A DNA stretch of 6,390 nucleotides from Bacteroidota bacterium (GTDB lineage Bacteria > Bacteroidota > Bacteroidia > Bacteroidales > Prolixibacteraceae): the NCBI GenBank assembly GCA_023488865.1, contig JAMDDG010000052.1, positions 1 through 6,390 of the forward strand, in the 5' to 3' direction. Positions 1-6,390 of this stretch are shown piece after piece (within the stretch, counting starts at the first letter, position 1; the number at the start of each line of letters is the position of its first letter). The notes beneath the pieces were generated by a model that was not told the DNA's origin, did no database searches, and saw only the letters and a program-made list of their open reading frames with translations. Made by a program: the position numbers and the translations under genes.

Positions 1-203
1 AGCTGGGAGATAACTCTTTCTCAAAACGAAAGATCATCTTAAAATCAAAAACAACACTTAACTAACCATTAAAATCTGAGCGCCTATGGAGTAAAAATTA
101 AAAAAACAGGAAAGTGTTGGAAGCACTCCCCTGTTTGAATTTTCAGAGTGCCTGAATAACAGGCAAACAAAAATTAAATATTAATAAAAAAGCTATCAAA
201 TCT
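1..203 (+). other. Upstream and leader region of the susC-like gene
   Basis: AT-rich DNA with no intact gene. Two reading frames are open from the window edge and close early, one with TAA at 40-42 and one with TAA at 63-65. Either could be the last codons of an upstream gene, and FecR-type anti-sigma genes often precede STN-domain susC genes, but the short tails carry no recognisable motif. No convincing Bacteroidota promoter (TTTG near -33 with TAnnTTTG near -7) is visible. Immediately before the start codon, 165-203 is A/T-rich and has no Shine-Dalgarno, as is normal for this phylum. Confidence 0.6.
104..164 (+). promoter_or_regulatory. Structured 5' leader with competing hairpins (candidate)
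   Basis: Four pairings can be seen directly. Hairpin A pairs 104-110 with 130-136 (AAACAGG/CCTGTTT) and, inside a 2x2 internal loop, 113-116 with 124-127. A second stem pairs 123-128 with 146-151 (GCACTC/GAGTGC). Hairpin C pairs 150-154 with 160-164 (GCCTG/CAGGC) around a 5-nt loop. In addition 130-135 can pair with a second AACAGG copy at 158-163, which together with the GCACTC stem would make an H-type pseudoknot. These states exclude one another. The element ends about 40 bases before the susC start, so it probably lies in the 5' UTR. A regulatory role is inferred; no known riboswitch class is recognised. Confidence 0.35.
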
Positions 204-3200
204 ATGAAAAAAAAATTTAAAGACAGCGAAGTTCTGTCAGGGAATTTCCTGAGGCAACTGTTTTTTATTATGAAACTAACCCTATTTTTTCTGATGACTT
301 CGGCTCTTGGCTTGTTTGCTACCGGGAGCTACTCGCAAAATACGAGGGTAACACTTGATTTGAAAAGTGTTATGGTCAAAGAGGCCCTCAAGGCCATTGA
401 AAACACGAGCGAATTCTTCTTTATCTACAACAACGAACTGATCAATGTAGATCGGAAGATCGACCTTAACGTCAAAAATCAAAAGATCACGGAAGTACTT
501 AACAATATCTTTGGAGGAAGAGATGTTGAGATCACGGTGATTGACCGTAAGATTGTTTTGGCCCCGGCCTTTATGGGCGAACAGCAAGGTAAAAAGGTCA
601 CTGGTAAAGTAACTGATTCATCAGGAGGTTCACTTCCAGGTGTTTCTGTGGTGGTAAAAGGGACCTCATCCGGGGTAATAACCGATAGTAATGGGAAATA
701 TTCTATTACAAATATTCCCGAAGATGCCGTATTACAGTTCTCTTTTGTGGGAATGAAGAAGGTGGAGGTGGCTGTTGCTAACAAGCCTGTTATTAATGTG
801 ACCCTTACGGAAGAAACCATAGGGATTGAAGAAATAGTTGCAGTTGGCTATGCCACACGCAGGGCCGGGGAAGTTACAGGCGCTGTTTCAACGGTAAAAC
901 CCGAAGACATTCAGGCAATGCAAATTACCCAAACTTCTGAAGCATTGCGCGGGGTGGCTGGGGTAACCGTACTCGAATCGAATACGCCTGGCGAAGGCGC
1001 TACCATCCGTATCCGCGGATTGGGTACAATTAATAATAATAATCCTCTATGGGTGGTTGATGGCGTACCAGGCGGGACTGTTAACCCAAACAACATTGAG
1101 TCAATTTCAATATTGAAAGATGCCGCGGCCCAGGCAATTTATGGCGCCAGAGCTGCAAATGGCGTGGTACTGGTTACTACCAAAGCGGGGCGTAAAAACC
1201 AAAAGGCGCAAGTCAATATAAATGTTAAATCCGGTATAAGCAAAAATTCCAATTATTATCGATTGTTAAATACGCAGGAGTATGGCGAAATGCTGTGGCT
1301 GGAAGCCAAAAATGACGGTAAAACCAAGTTTAGCAATAATATATATGGATCAGGAGCAACTCCCAACGTACCGGAATATATTCTTCCTAACCGGGGAGTC
1401 GATGTCGATGTAAGTTTGTATGACTTTAAATTGAGCCGTGAAGATGGTGACGATACCTATTTGATAGCTAAGACAAGTGTCCCTGGTACTGATTGGTTAA
1501 GGGAAGCAGACCGGAATGCACAATTTCAGGATATTTCGATTGATCTTTCAGGGGGAAGTCAAAATACGATGTACTCCCTTCAGGCCGGTTACCTGAATGA
1601 AGAGGGTATTTTAAAATGGACAGGTTATAAAAGATATAACATTCAGTCAAATGTTACTTCCAATGTGGCTAAATGGCTTGAAGTTGGTGAAAGGCTAAAT
1701 GTTACATATAGCGAAGACTACGGTCATCAGGCTAACAATTCGGAAGGTTCAATTATTTCCTGGGCTTACCGTATGCCTCCTATGATTCCTGTTTATGATA
1801 TTGCAGGAAACTATTCAGGAACAAGAGGTGTAATGGGGAATGCCCAGAACCCGATCTTTTTGCTTGATAAAAATCAGTATGACATCCGCAGAGCTTTGAA
1901 CACTACGGCTAACATCTATGCAAAGGTCAATATTTTGGAAGGATTATCGGTTAAAACTCTTTTTGGCGCCAATTACAGTTCCTACCACAGCAAGGATATC
2001 AATTATGTCGAGAGGGCCCATGCTGAAAGGGGTTTATACGATGGATTAACCGAAGTCGGTAATTTTTCACTGCAATGGAACTGGACAAATACCATAGAAT
2101 ATATGAAAACATTTAACGATCTGCATCATCTGACCATTATGGTTGGAACAGAAGCTATCAATAACCGCTTCAACCAAATGCAGGCCGGAAGAACAGATTA
2201 TACATTAGGCGATCCGAATTACATCCAGCTCGAAACGGGGATCCAGGGCCAAACCAATAATGGTTATGTTTCGGAGTGGAGCCTCTTCTCTGAATTCGGT
2301 CGTATTAACTATGCCTATGCCGACAGATATTTGTTTGAAGGAGTAGTCCGCCGTGACGGTTCATCAAGGTTTAAGGGTGATAACCTGTACGGTGTTTTTC
2401 CGGCCTTTTCCCTGGGCTGGCGAATTTCAAACGAAGCCTTTATGGCCGGTACCAAAAATTGGTTAAGCAAATTGAAATTTCGAGGAGGTTGGGGGGCAAC
2501 CGGTAATGACGCTGTAGGTAATTACAACAGTTATACACAGTTCGGTTTTGATTTGTTTAATTCTTTTTATGGGATTGATGGGGTAAACGGATCACAGGGG
2601 TCAACCGGGTTCTATCAGCGCACGTTTGGAAGCGCCGATGTTCGCTGGGAAACGACACATACCACAAACATAGGTGCTGATGCGGTACTCTGGGATAACC
2701 TCTCTGTCAGTCTGGATGTTTGGCAGCGCCGTACAACCAACATGCTCTATCCAAAATCAATACCAATGGTTTACGGACAAGCCTCGGCTCCGTCGGTTAA
2801 CGTTGGCGAAATGCTTAACCGGGGGGTTGATATTGCAATTGGTTACAGCGGAAGCGCGTTGGGCAATGAACTGAAATATAACGTCGATTTTACTATATCA
2901 CATTATAAAAATGAGATTGTTAAGTTATCCGGGATTGAAGGTGAGTTTTTACAAGGGAGCGGATTTCGTGAACAGTTTTACACACGTGCCCAGAAAGGGA
3001 CTTCCTTCCCTGAGTTCTATGGCTATACCGTAGAAGGTATTTTTCAAACGCAGGCGGAGGCGGATGCATGGCCTAAGGCTTTTGGCGCGTCAGGTAAATA
3101 CAACAAACCCGGGCATTACAAATATAAAGATATTAGCGGGCCGGACGGAGTCCCGGATAATATCATCAACGAGTTTGACCGCTCCTATATTGGTTCACCA

Positions 3201-3710
3201 CATCCCGACTTTATCTCAGGGTTAAATTTTAATGCCACATACAAGGGATTTGAACTGGTTGCTTTATTTTATTGCAGTTACGGAAACAAGGTGATTAACT
3301 ACGCCAGAAGGTTTATGGATTTTGTTCAGTTTGCCGGGGGAAGGAGTTATGACAGGTTGTACAATTCATGGGGAAGCCCTTACCTTTCAGATAATACAAA
3401 AGCAAAACTGCCATTGGCCGAGTCAAACGATACGCCAAGCCAGGTTACATCTACTGCATTTTTGGAAGATGGTTCATACCTTCGTTTGAAAAACTTAAGA
3501 ATTGGGTACGATGTTAACAGATTACTGAAATTTAATATCAGGAGTTTGCAGGTTTATGGTCAGGTTTCCAATGTATTTACTTTGACCAAATATTCAGGAC
3601 TGGATCCGGAAGTCAATAATACTTCTTATTCCGGAAGAAATATGGGTATTGATTCCGGCGCATGGCCCACGCCAAGACAATTCCTGATTGGAGTTAATGT
3701 GGGTATCTAA
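204..3710 (+). CDS. STN-domain SusC/RagA-family TonB-dependent outer-membrane transporter
   Basis: This 1168-aa protein is the outer-membrane barrel of a SusCD nutrient importer, moving a glycan or other large ligand into the periplasm with TonB energy. A signal peptide spans about residues 20-45, with a hydrophobic run after MKLT and a probable cut near SYSQ. An STN domain follows at about 48-120, then a carboxypeptidase-regulatory-like domain at about 132-205 (VTGKVTD, GVITDSNGKYSI), and a TonB-box-like segment at 208-216 (IEEIVAVGY). The plug covers about 218-330, with the family signature RIRGLGTINNNNPLWVVDGVP at 269-289 and LKDAAAQAIYGARAANG at 304-320. The barrel fills the rest, with RRDGSSRF (716-723), GVFPAFSLGWR (730-740), GATGN (764-768) and the terminal strand FLIGVNVGI. 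Length is at the upper end for SusC because of the STN domain, which implies FecR/ECF-sigma signalling. ATG at 204 was chosen because long N-regions are usual in this subgroup; ATG at 270 (residue 23) is an alternative. The susD partner follows 40 bp downstream. The substrate is unknown. Confidence 0.95.
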   Translation: MKKKFKDSEVLSGNFLRQLFFIMKLTLFFLMTSALGLFATGSYSQNTRVTLDLKSVMVKEALKAIENTSEFFFIYNNELINVDRKIDLNVKNQKITEVLNNIFGGRDVEITVIDRKIVLAPAFMGEQQGKKVTGKVTDSSGGSLPGVSVVVKGTSSGVITDSNGKYSITNIPEDAVLQFSFVGMKKVEVAVANKPVINVTLTEETIGIEEIVAVGYATRRAGEVTGAVSTVKPEDIQAMQITQTSEALRGVAGVTVLESNTPGEGATIRIRGLGTINNNNPLWVVDGVPGGTVNPNNIESISILKDAAAQAIYGARAANGVVLVTTKAGRKNQKAQVNINVKSGISKNSNYYRLLNTQEYGEMLWLEAKNDGKTKFSNNIYGSGATPNVPEYILPNRGVDVDVSLYDFKLSREDGDDTYLIAKTSVPGTDWLREADRNAQFQDISIDLSGGSQNTMYSLQAGYLNEEGILKWTGYKRYNIQSNVTSNVAKWLEVGERLNVTYSEDYGHQANNSEGSIISWAYRMPPMIPVYDIAGNYSGTRGVMGNAQNPIFLLDKNQYDIRRALNTTANIYAKVNILEGLSVKTLFGANYSSYHSKDINYVERAHAERGLYDGLTEVGNFSLQWNWTNTIEYMKTFNDLHHLTIMVGTEAINNRFNQMQAGRTDYTLGDPNYIQLETGIQGQTNNGYVSEWSLFSEFGRINYAYADRYLFEGVVRRDGSSRFKGDNLYGVFPAFSLGWRISNEAFMAGTKNWLSKLKFRGGWGATGNDAVGNYNSYTQFGFDLFNSFYGIDGVNGSQGSTGFYQRTFGSADVRWETTHTTNIGADAVLWDNLSVSLDVWQRRTTNMLYPKSIPMVYGQASAPSVNVGEMLNRGVDIAIGYSGSALGNELKYNVDFTISHYKNEIVKLSGIEGEFLQGSGFREQFYTRAQKGTSFPEFYGYTVEGIFQTQAEADAWPKAFGASGKYNKPGHYKYKDISGPDGVPDNIINEFDRSYIGSPHPDFISGLNFNATYKGFELVALFYCSYGNKVINYARRFMDFVQFAGGRSYDRLYNSWGSPYLSDNTKAKLPLAESNDTPSQVTSTAFLEDGSYLRLKNLRIGYDVNRLLKFNIRSLQVYGQVSNVFTLTKYSGLDPEVNNTSYSGRNMGIDSGAWPTPRQFLIGVNVGI

Positions 3711-3750
3711 TATTGTATATAAATATTACAAATCGTTAAAAAAGATTACT

Positions 3751-5505
3751 ATGAAAAATATATTCAAATTAATACTAATGATTCTATTCCCGGGAAGTTT
3801 ATTGTTTCAGTATTCATGCAGTGAGGATTTTCTTACCAAAGAGCCCCCGGGAGTAGCCGCCGGATCTGCGTTGGAATCTGACGCAGGGGTTGAAGCATTA
3901 CTTATAGGCGCTTACAGCACATTACAGGGATTTAGCAGGTTTGGCGGCGCCATGGGAACCGACTGGACTTATGGTAGCGGGGCTTCTGACGAATGTTATA
4001 AAGGCACTTCATCGGGCGACCAAACGAATTTTAATGCCGTTGAAAGGTACGAATGTTTGCCTTCCAATCCATACATGCGTGATCGTTGGCGTGATTGTTA
4101 CAACGGTGTGTCCCGTGCCAATCAGGTTCTGAAATTTCTTAAAACAACACAGGCCGGTTCATCCCCATTAACGGATGCGAGAGCAAAAGAAGTTGAAGGG
4201 GAAGCAAAATTCCTGAGGGCCTGGTTTCATTTTAAGGCAAACCGGATTTTCGAGAAAATACCATATATAAAAACAATAGATGAAATGGGAGGAAAATTAC
4301 CGGACGAAATCCCAAACGATTCAGAGGGATGGGACGAAATTGAAGCCGACCTGCAATTCGCCATCGATAATTTGCCGGAGTCTTACAACAAACAACCTGG
4401 AAGGGCAACTAAATATGCGGCAATGGCTGTTAAAGCGCATGCCCATCTATATCAAAATGAACATTCGCTGGCAAAAACTTTGCTCGATGCAATCCTAGCC
4501 AGCGGCAAATATTCCCTTGTTTCAAATTACTATGACAATTATGATGAAACCAAAGAAAACAACAAGGAATCGATTTTCGAAATCCAGGCACAAACCAGCG
4601 CTGTAAACCACAGCGCCCTTTTGCTCGCCGGCCCCTCCATGCACCAGGTCGGCCCGGCTGGTATAGGATGGGGATTTTATCAACCATCGCAAACACTGTT
4701 TGAAGCGTTCCAGGTAACCGATGCCGGATTACCTGTTTTGGACATCAATCAAAGGGTACCGCTGGCAAACGATATGAATGTCGAATCTTCGGCAGAATTT
4801 CACCCCACCGATCATTTACTTGATCCCCGTGTTGATTGGACCATCTCCCGTCGTGGTATCGATTTTCTCGGGTGGGGAATTTCCCAGGGCAAATCGTGGA
4901 TTCGCGAACAACCCAACGGCGGCCCTTACATGACCAAAAAATTTATGCATCTTGCCGCAAATAAAGGCATGCAAATGTATGGAAAAGGGTTTGACAATAA
5001 CCGTAACTTCAGGGCATACCGGCTGGCCCATGTAATACTGTGGAGGGCCGAATGTGCCATTGAAGATGGCGAACTTGACAAGGCAAGACAGTTGATCAAC
5101 CAGGTTCGTGAACGGGCCAAAGGCAGCGATGTGGTAATGGGGCTTTGTACTACATACAAGCTGGATAAACCCAATGCAATTACAGTTGACTGGACAAAAC
5201 CGGCAGCGAACTACAAGGTTGAACCTTATCCTGCCGACTCTCCGGTTTTTGCTTCAAAAGAAGAAGCACGAAAAGCGGTCAGGATGGAAATTATGCTTGA
5301 ATTTGCCACAGAGGGGCATCGTTTTTTTGATTTGCGCCGCTGGGGTATTGCCAACGAGGTGCTGAATGACTATATCGCCCGCGATTCGAAGTTCAGGAAT
5401 TTTATGAAAGGCGCGGTTTACAATCCAACAGAAGACGATTACTGGCCAATTCCGCAGGATCAGGTTGATATACAGCCGTCTATCAAACAAGACCCGGCTT
5501 ATTAA
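3751..5505 (+). CDS. SusD/RagB-family surface nutrient-binding lipoprotein
   Basis: This 584-aa protein is the surface ligand-binding lid of the SusC barrel encoded just upstream. Residues 1-22 are a lipoprotein signal peptide and Cys23 (QYSC) is the lipidation site. The following SED is acidic, like known Bacteroidota surface-export signals, and DFLTKEPPG is the usual mature SusD start. The N-terminal SusD-like/TPR part includes NGVSRANQVLKFL (118-130) and GEAKFLRAWFHFKANRIFEKIPYI (150-173, split here as GEAKFLRAWFHF and KANRIFEKIPYI). The C-terminal SusD_RagB domain shows YRLAHVILWRAECAIEDG (423-440), INQVRERA (449-456), RMEIMLEFATEGHRFFDLRRW (511-531; core EGHRFFDLRRW) and YWPIPQDQ (564-571). 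The start at 3751 is preferred over an in-frame ATG at 3688, which lies inside susC and would put 21 charged and aromatic residues before the signal peptide. It probably shares a transcript with susC and ends before a strong terminator. The size is slightly above the common 500-550 aa. Ligand specificity cannot be told. Confidence 0.95.
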   Translation: MKNIFKLILMILFPGSLLFQYSCSEDFLTKEPPGVAAGSALESDAGVEALLIGAYSTLQGFSRFGGAMGTDWTYGSGASDECYKGTSSGDQTNFNAVERYECLPSNPYMRDRWRDCYNGVSRANQVLKFLKTTQAGSSPLTDARAKEVEGEAKFLRAWFHFKANRIFEKIPYIKTIDEMGGKLPDEIPNDSEGWDEIEADLQFAIDNLPESYNKQPGRATKYAAMAVKAHAHLYQNEHSLAKTLLDAILASGKYSLVSNYYDNYDETKENNKESIFEIQAQTSAVNHSALLLAGPSMHQVGPAGIGWGFYQPSQTLFEAFQVTDAGLPVLDINQRVPLANDMNVESSAEFHPTDHLLDPRVDWTISRRGIDFLGWGISQGKSWIREQPNGGPYMTKKFMHLAANKGMQMYGKGFDNNRNFRAYRLAHVILWRAECAIEDGELDKARQLINQVRERAKGSDVVMGLCTTYKLDKPNAITVDWTKPAANYKVEPYPADSPVFASKEEARKAVRMEIMLEFATEGHRFFDLRRWGIANEVLNDYIARDSKFRNFMKGAVYNPTEDDYWPIPQDQVDIQPSIKQDPAY

Positions 5506-5514
5506 TGGTTTAGT

Positions 5515-5559
5515 TTAAATTGAAAACCCACCGTCTTAGATGGTGGGTTTTCAATTTAA
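5515..5559 (+). terminator. Intrinsic terminator after the susC-susD pair
   Basis: A perfect 18-bp stem pairs 5515-5532 with 5542-5559 around a 9-nt loop. The core is ACCCACC/GGTGGGT, flanked on the 5' arm by an A-run and on the 3' arm by TTTT, then CAATTT. It begins 10 bases after the susD stop codon. Because the arms are symmetric (A-run on one side, T-run on the other), it could also stop transcription arriving from the minus-strand transposase remnant. There is no long T-tract beyond the stem; the T-run lies within the 3' arm. Confidence 0.85.
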
Positions 5560-5703
5560 GGGTCATCACAATACCAAATTCAAATTCTTCTTATTTGTTG
5601 AAAATAAATCAAAAAGACTATGATGATGTAATAGTTGTGATAATGAGAAAACCTATAATTGAAGATCCTTTGTTTCATGCATAAAGTCTATCATTTTAGT
5701 GGC
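5560..5703. other. Intergenic stretch with no gene seen
   Basis: AT-rich DNA between the terminator and the transposase remnant. All frames are short and none resembles a protein. The only structure noted is a 7-bp inverted pair, ATCACAA at 5565-5571 and TTGTGAT at 5635-5641, separated by 63 bases, which is too short and distant to interpret. Confidence 0.6.
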
Positions 5704-6023
5704 TTAACACCCTATTATTTGGACACTTTTTTCAAAAAGGTTTAGAACTTTTTGTGGTTGATGGTCATCCTTCTTAGGCAAAGTTACCTCATATTCCGGA
5801 TTTGTCAAGGGTAGAACGGGCGATGATTTTGCCAACTGTTTTTTAAAGGCATCATCGCCCTTGACAAATCCTCCATATATCGGTTCCCTTGGCCTAACAG
5901 GATGACCATGAAAAGCACTATTCCAATATTGCAGCGGGCTCTTACGTCCCAGTGAATGCCTTCTTCTTTTTTTATGCTGTGAAAATTAAAATACCGTGCA
6001 ATAGCATTCCTGTTCTCCTGAAT
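5704..6023 (-). pseudogene. IS3-family transposase (OrfB, rve integrase core) C-terminal fragment, frameshifted
   Basis: Read on the minus strand, an open stretch from 5985 down to the TAA at 5704-5706 gives 93 residues containing HKKRRRHSLGRKSPLQYWN. This matches the IS3 OrfB C-terminal pattern of an R-R-H-S-LG-x-SP block that follows the catalytic glutamate. An in-frame TAA at 5986-5988 blocks this frame upstream, but the adjacent frame continues the homology-like text ENRNAIARYFNFHS (about 5976-6017), which is what normally precedes the KRRHS block. The two join at the A7 run on the coding strand (plus-strand T7 at 5967-5973), so a one-base indel is the likely lesion. A second stop closes the adjacent frame at 6024-6026. 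The DDE residues, the helix-turn-helix and the start are all absent. The tail after the SP block (about 75 residues, rich in Pro and Lys) is not recognised. It is a dead gene fragment; IS3 assignment is likely but based on one motif. Confidence 0.75.
5761..5909. repeat. Long imperfect inverted repeat (quasi-palindrome)
   Basis: The left arm 5761-5827 is the imperfect reverse complement of the right arm 5851-5909. Exact blocks, from the outside in, are ATGGTCATCCT (5761-5771 with 5899-5909), TTAGGC (5774-5779 with 5892-5897), GGATTTGTCAAGGG (5798-5811 with 5858-5871) and GCGATGAT (5820-5827 with 5851-5858, sharing one base with the previous block). The left arm has about 9 extra bases (near 5812-5820) lying between two GGG triplets. 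The central loop is about 23 bases (5828-5850). It sits wholly inside the transposase remnant's C-terminal tail. Confidence 0.8.
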
Positions 6024-6039
6024 TTATAATTTTATAAAG

Positions 6040-6097
6040 TTTTATTATTCCGCCTTGTAAACTTGTAAAAAAGAGAAACAAGGCGGAGTTAATAAAA
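6040..6097. repeat. Hairpin with GC-rich core upstream of the lipoprotein gene
   Basis: TCCGCCTTGT at 6049-6058 pairs perfectly with ACAAGGCGGA at 6078-6087, enclosing a 19-nt A-rich loop. Outside a small bulge (T6048 opposite G6088 and T6089), TTTTATTA at 6040-6047 pairs with TAATAAAA at 6090-6097, so the whole arm is 18 bp. No T-tract follows on either strand, so a classical terminator is not clear. It may be a terminator-like fold, a leader structure for the gene at 6253, or an end of a small mobile element. Confidence 0.65.
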
Positions 6098-6124
6098 TAA
6101 TTTTAAAATAATTTTAAAATAATT
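6094..6124. repeat. 11-bp AT-only tandem repeat
   Basis: The unit AAAATAATTTT occurs at 6094-6104 and 6105-6115, and a 9-base partial copy is at 6116-6124 (about 2.8 copies). A period of 11 bases places A/T runs close to one helical turn apart, which favours curved DNA. It lies about 130 bases upstream of the lipoprotein start and overlaps the outer arm of the 6040-6097 hairpin. A promoter-upstream role is possible but only inferred. Confidence 0.75.
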
Positions 6125-6252
6125 CTGGTTATTTACAACTTAGTAAACAATAAAGATATGAAACGACCATGAGAAAATCTTCCACACACAGGAGAATGAT
6201 TATTGGGAGTTCCGAGTTCCATCTGGCAAATAAAAAACAAAATTATTTACGT

Positions 6253-6390
6253 ATGAAATATACAATTAGGATCGGGAAAATCATTTTTTATACATTTTTA
6301 ATATTACTTGCTTACAGTTGTCAACAGTTAAAAAACAACGATGAGGTTATTGCCATTTTAGATATGCGTTACACCCTTCGGGGTGATATG
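6253..6390 (+). CDS. Putative lipoprotein, N-terminal part (truncated by window end)
   Basis: The visible 46 residues begin MKYTIRIGK, continue with a hydrophobic run (IIFYTFLILLAYS) and reach a lipobox-like LAYSC with Cys23, then QQLKNND. This is a textbook lipoprotein signal peptide, so the product is probably anchored in a membrane facing the periplasm or the surface. The mature part seen so far (EVIAILDMRYTLRGDM) is not recognised. The frame is open without a stop back through ATGs at 6196 and 6169, but starting there would add 19 or 28 mostly polar residues ahead of the signal peptide, so 6253 is preferred. There is no Shine-Dalgarno. It may belong to the same uptake locus or be an independent gene, since the terminator at 5515-5559 and the insertion remnant separate it from susD. 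Confidence 0.7.
   Translation, partial: MKYTIRIGKIIFYTFLILLAYSCQQLKNNDEVIAILDMRYTLRGDM

Larger units (their letters stand above)
5700..6026 (-). mobile_element. Remnant of the right end of an IS3-type insertion sequence
   Basis: The segment holds the 3' end of a minus-strand IS3-type transposase gene (5704-6023). On the plus strand it opens at 5700 with TGGCTTAACACC and then TTTGGACAC. IS3-family ends start with TG, and some carry a GGACAC-like inner block, so 5700 is a plausible terminal inverted repeat, overlapping the transposase stop codon. No matching left end, upstream orfA or catalytic core exists in the window, so the element is truncated and cannot move by itself. The boundary near 6026 is simply where recognisable coding similarity ends. 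The family assignment rests on the short C-terminal motif; the terminus is inferred. Confidence 0.5.

Noticed and set aside
1..65. Tail of an upstream gene (possibly FecR) ending at 40-42 or 63-65
   Set aside because: The 13 and 20 residues available carry no recognisable motif and two frames compete; only the usual gene order suggests it.
134..164. Bacteroidota promoter with TTTG at 134-137 and a -7 box near 157
   Set aside because: The spacing is suitable, but the -7 position reads TAACAGGC, matching TAnnTTTG only at TA.
282..1096. Minus-strand open frames across the 5' part of susC
   Set aside because: They are antisense shadows of a strongly supported susC reading frame, with no domain-like content.
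3688..3750. In-frame upstream extension of the SusD reading frame starting at ATG 3688
   Set aside because: It overlaps the end of susC, and it would place 21 residues (MELMWVSNIVYKYYKSLKKIT) ahead of a complete lipoprotein signal peptide that starts at 3751.
4430..5490. Minus-strand and alternative-frame open stretches across susD
   Set aside because: They have unusual composition, show no family motifs and overlap a clear SusD coding frame.
5565..5641. Inverted ATCACAA/TTGTGAT pair as insertion-sequence ends
   Set aside because: The arms are only 7 bp with 63 bases between them, a match expected by chance in AT-rich DNA.
6040..6124. CRISPR array or intrinsic terminator
   Set aside because: The 11-bp AT units have no spacers, so this is not CRISPR; the hairpin lacks a following T-tract on either strand, so a terminator call is not supported.

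Overview
The window reads as a polysaccharide- or nutrient-uptake locus of a member of the Bacteroidota. The evidence is an adjacent SusC/SusD pair, lipoproteins with the acidic post-cysteine residues typical of the phylum, AT-rich start regions without Shine-Dalgarno sequences, and moderate GC. The N-terminal style of the SusC (long N-region, then MKLT, then a signal ending near SYSQ and an STN domain) is common in Bacteroidales and Marinilabiliales-type environmental genomes. That finer placement is an impression, not a demonstration.

Layout. Positions 1-203 are an upstream/leader region with several mutually exclusive RNA pairings at 104-164. Positions 204-3710 encode an STN-domain SusC/RagA TonB-dependent outer-membrane transporter of 1168 aa. 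After a 40-bp gap, 3751-5505 encode the partner SusD/RagB surface lipoprotein of 584 aa. A perfect 18-bp stem at 5515-5559 closes the pair as an intrinsic terminator. Positions 5560-6252 hold no intact gene. They contain a decayed minus-strand 3' end of an IS3-type transposase (5704-6023) with a striking internal quasi-palindrome (5761-5909), then a GC-cored hairpin (6040-6097) and an 11-bp AT-rich tandem repeat (6094-6124). A new plus-strand gene, probably a lipoprotein, starts at 6253 and runs off the end.

How it works together. SusC and SusD form the pedestal-bin complex in the outer membrane: SusD captures the ligand at the surface and acts as a lid on the SusC barrel, and TonB energises import. 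The STN domain on SusC suggests that it also signals, through a FecR-type anti-sigma factor to an ECF sigma factor, neither of which is inside the window. The substrate cannot be read from this sequence, because no degrading enzyme is present. No wholly new system is evident. The best candidates for a second look are the structured susC leader and the quasi-palindrome inside the transposase remnant.
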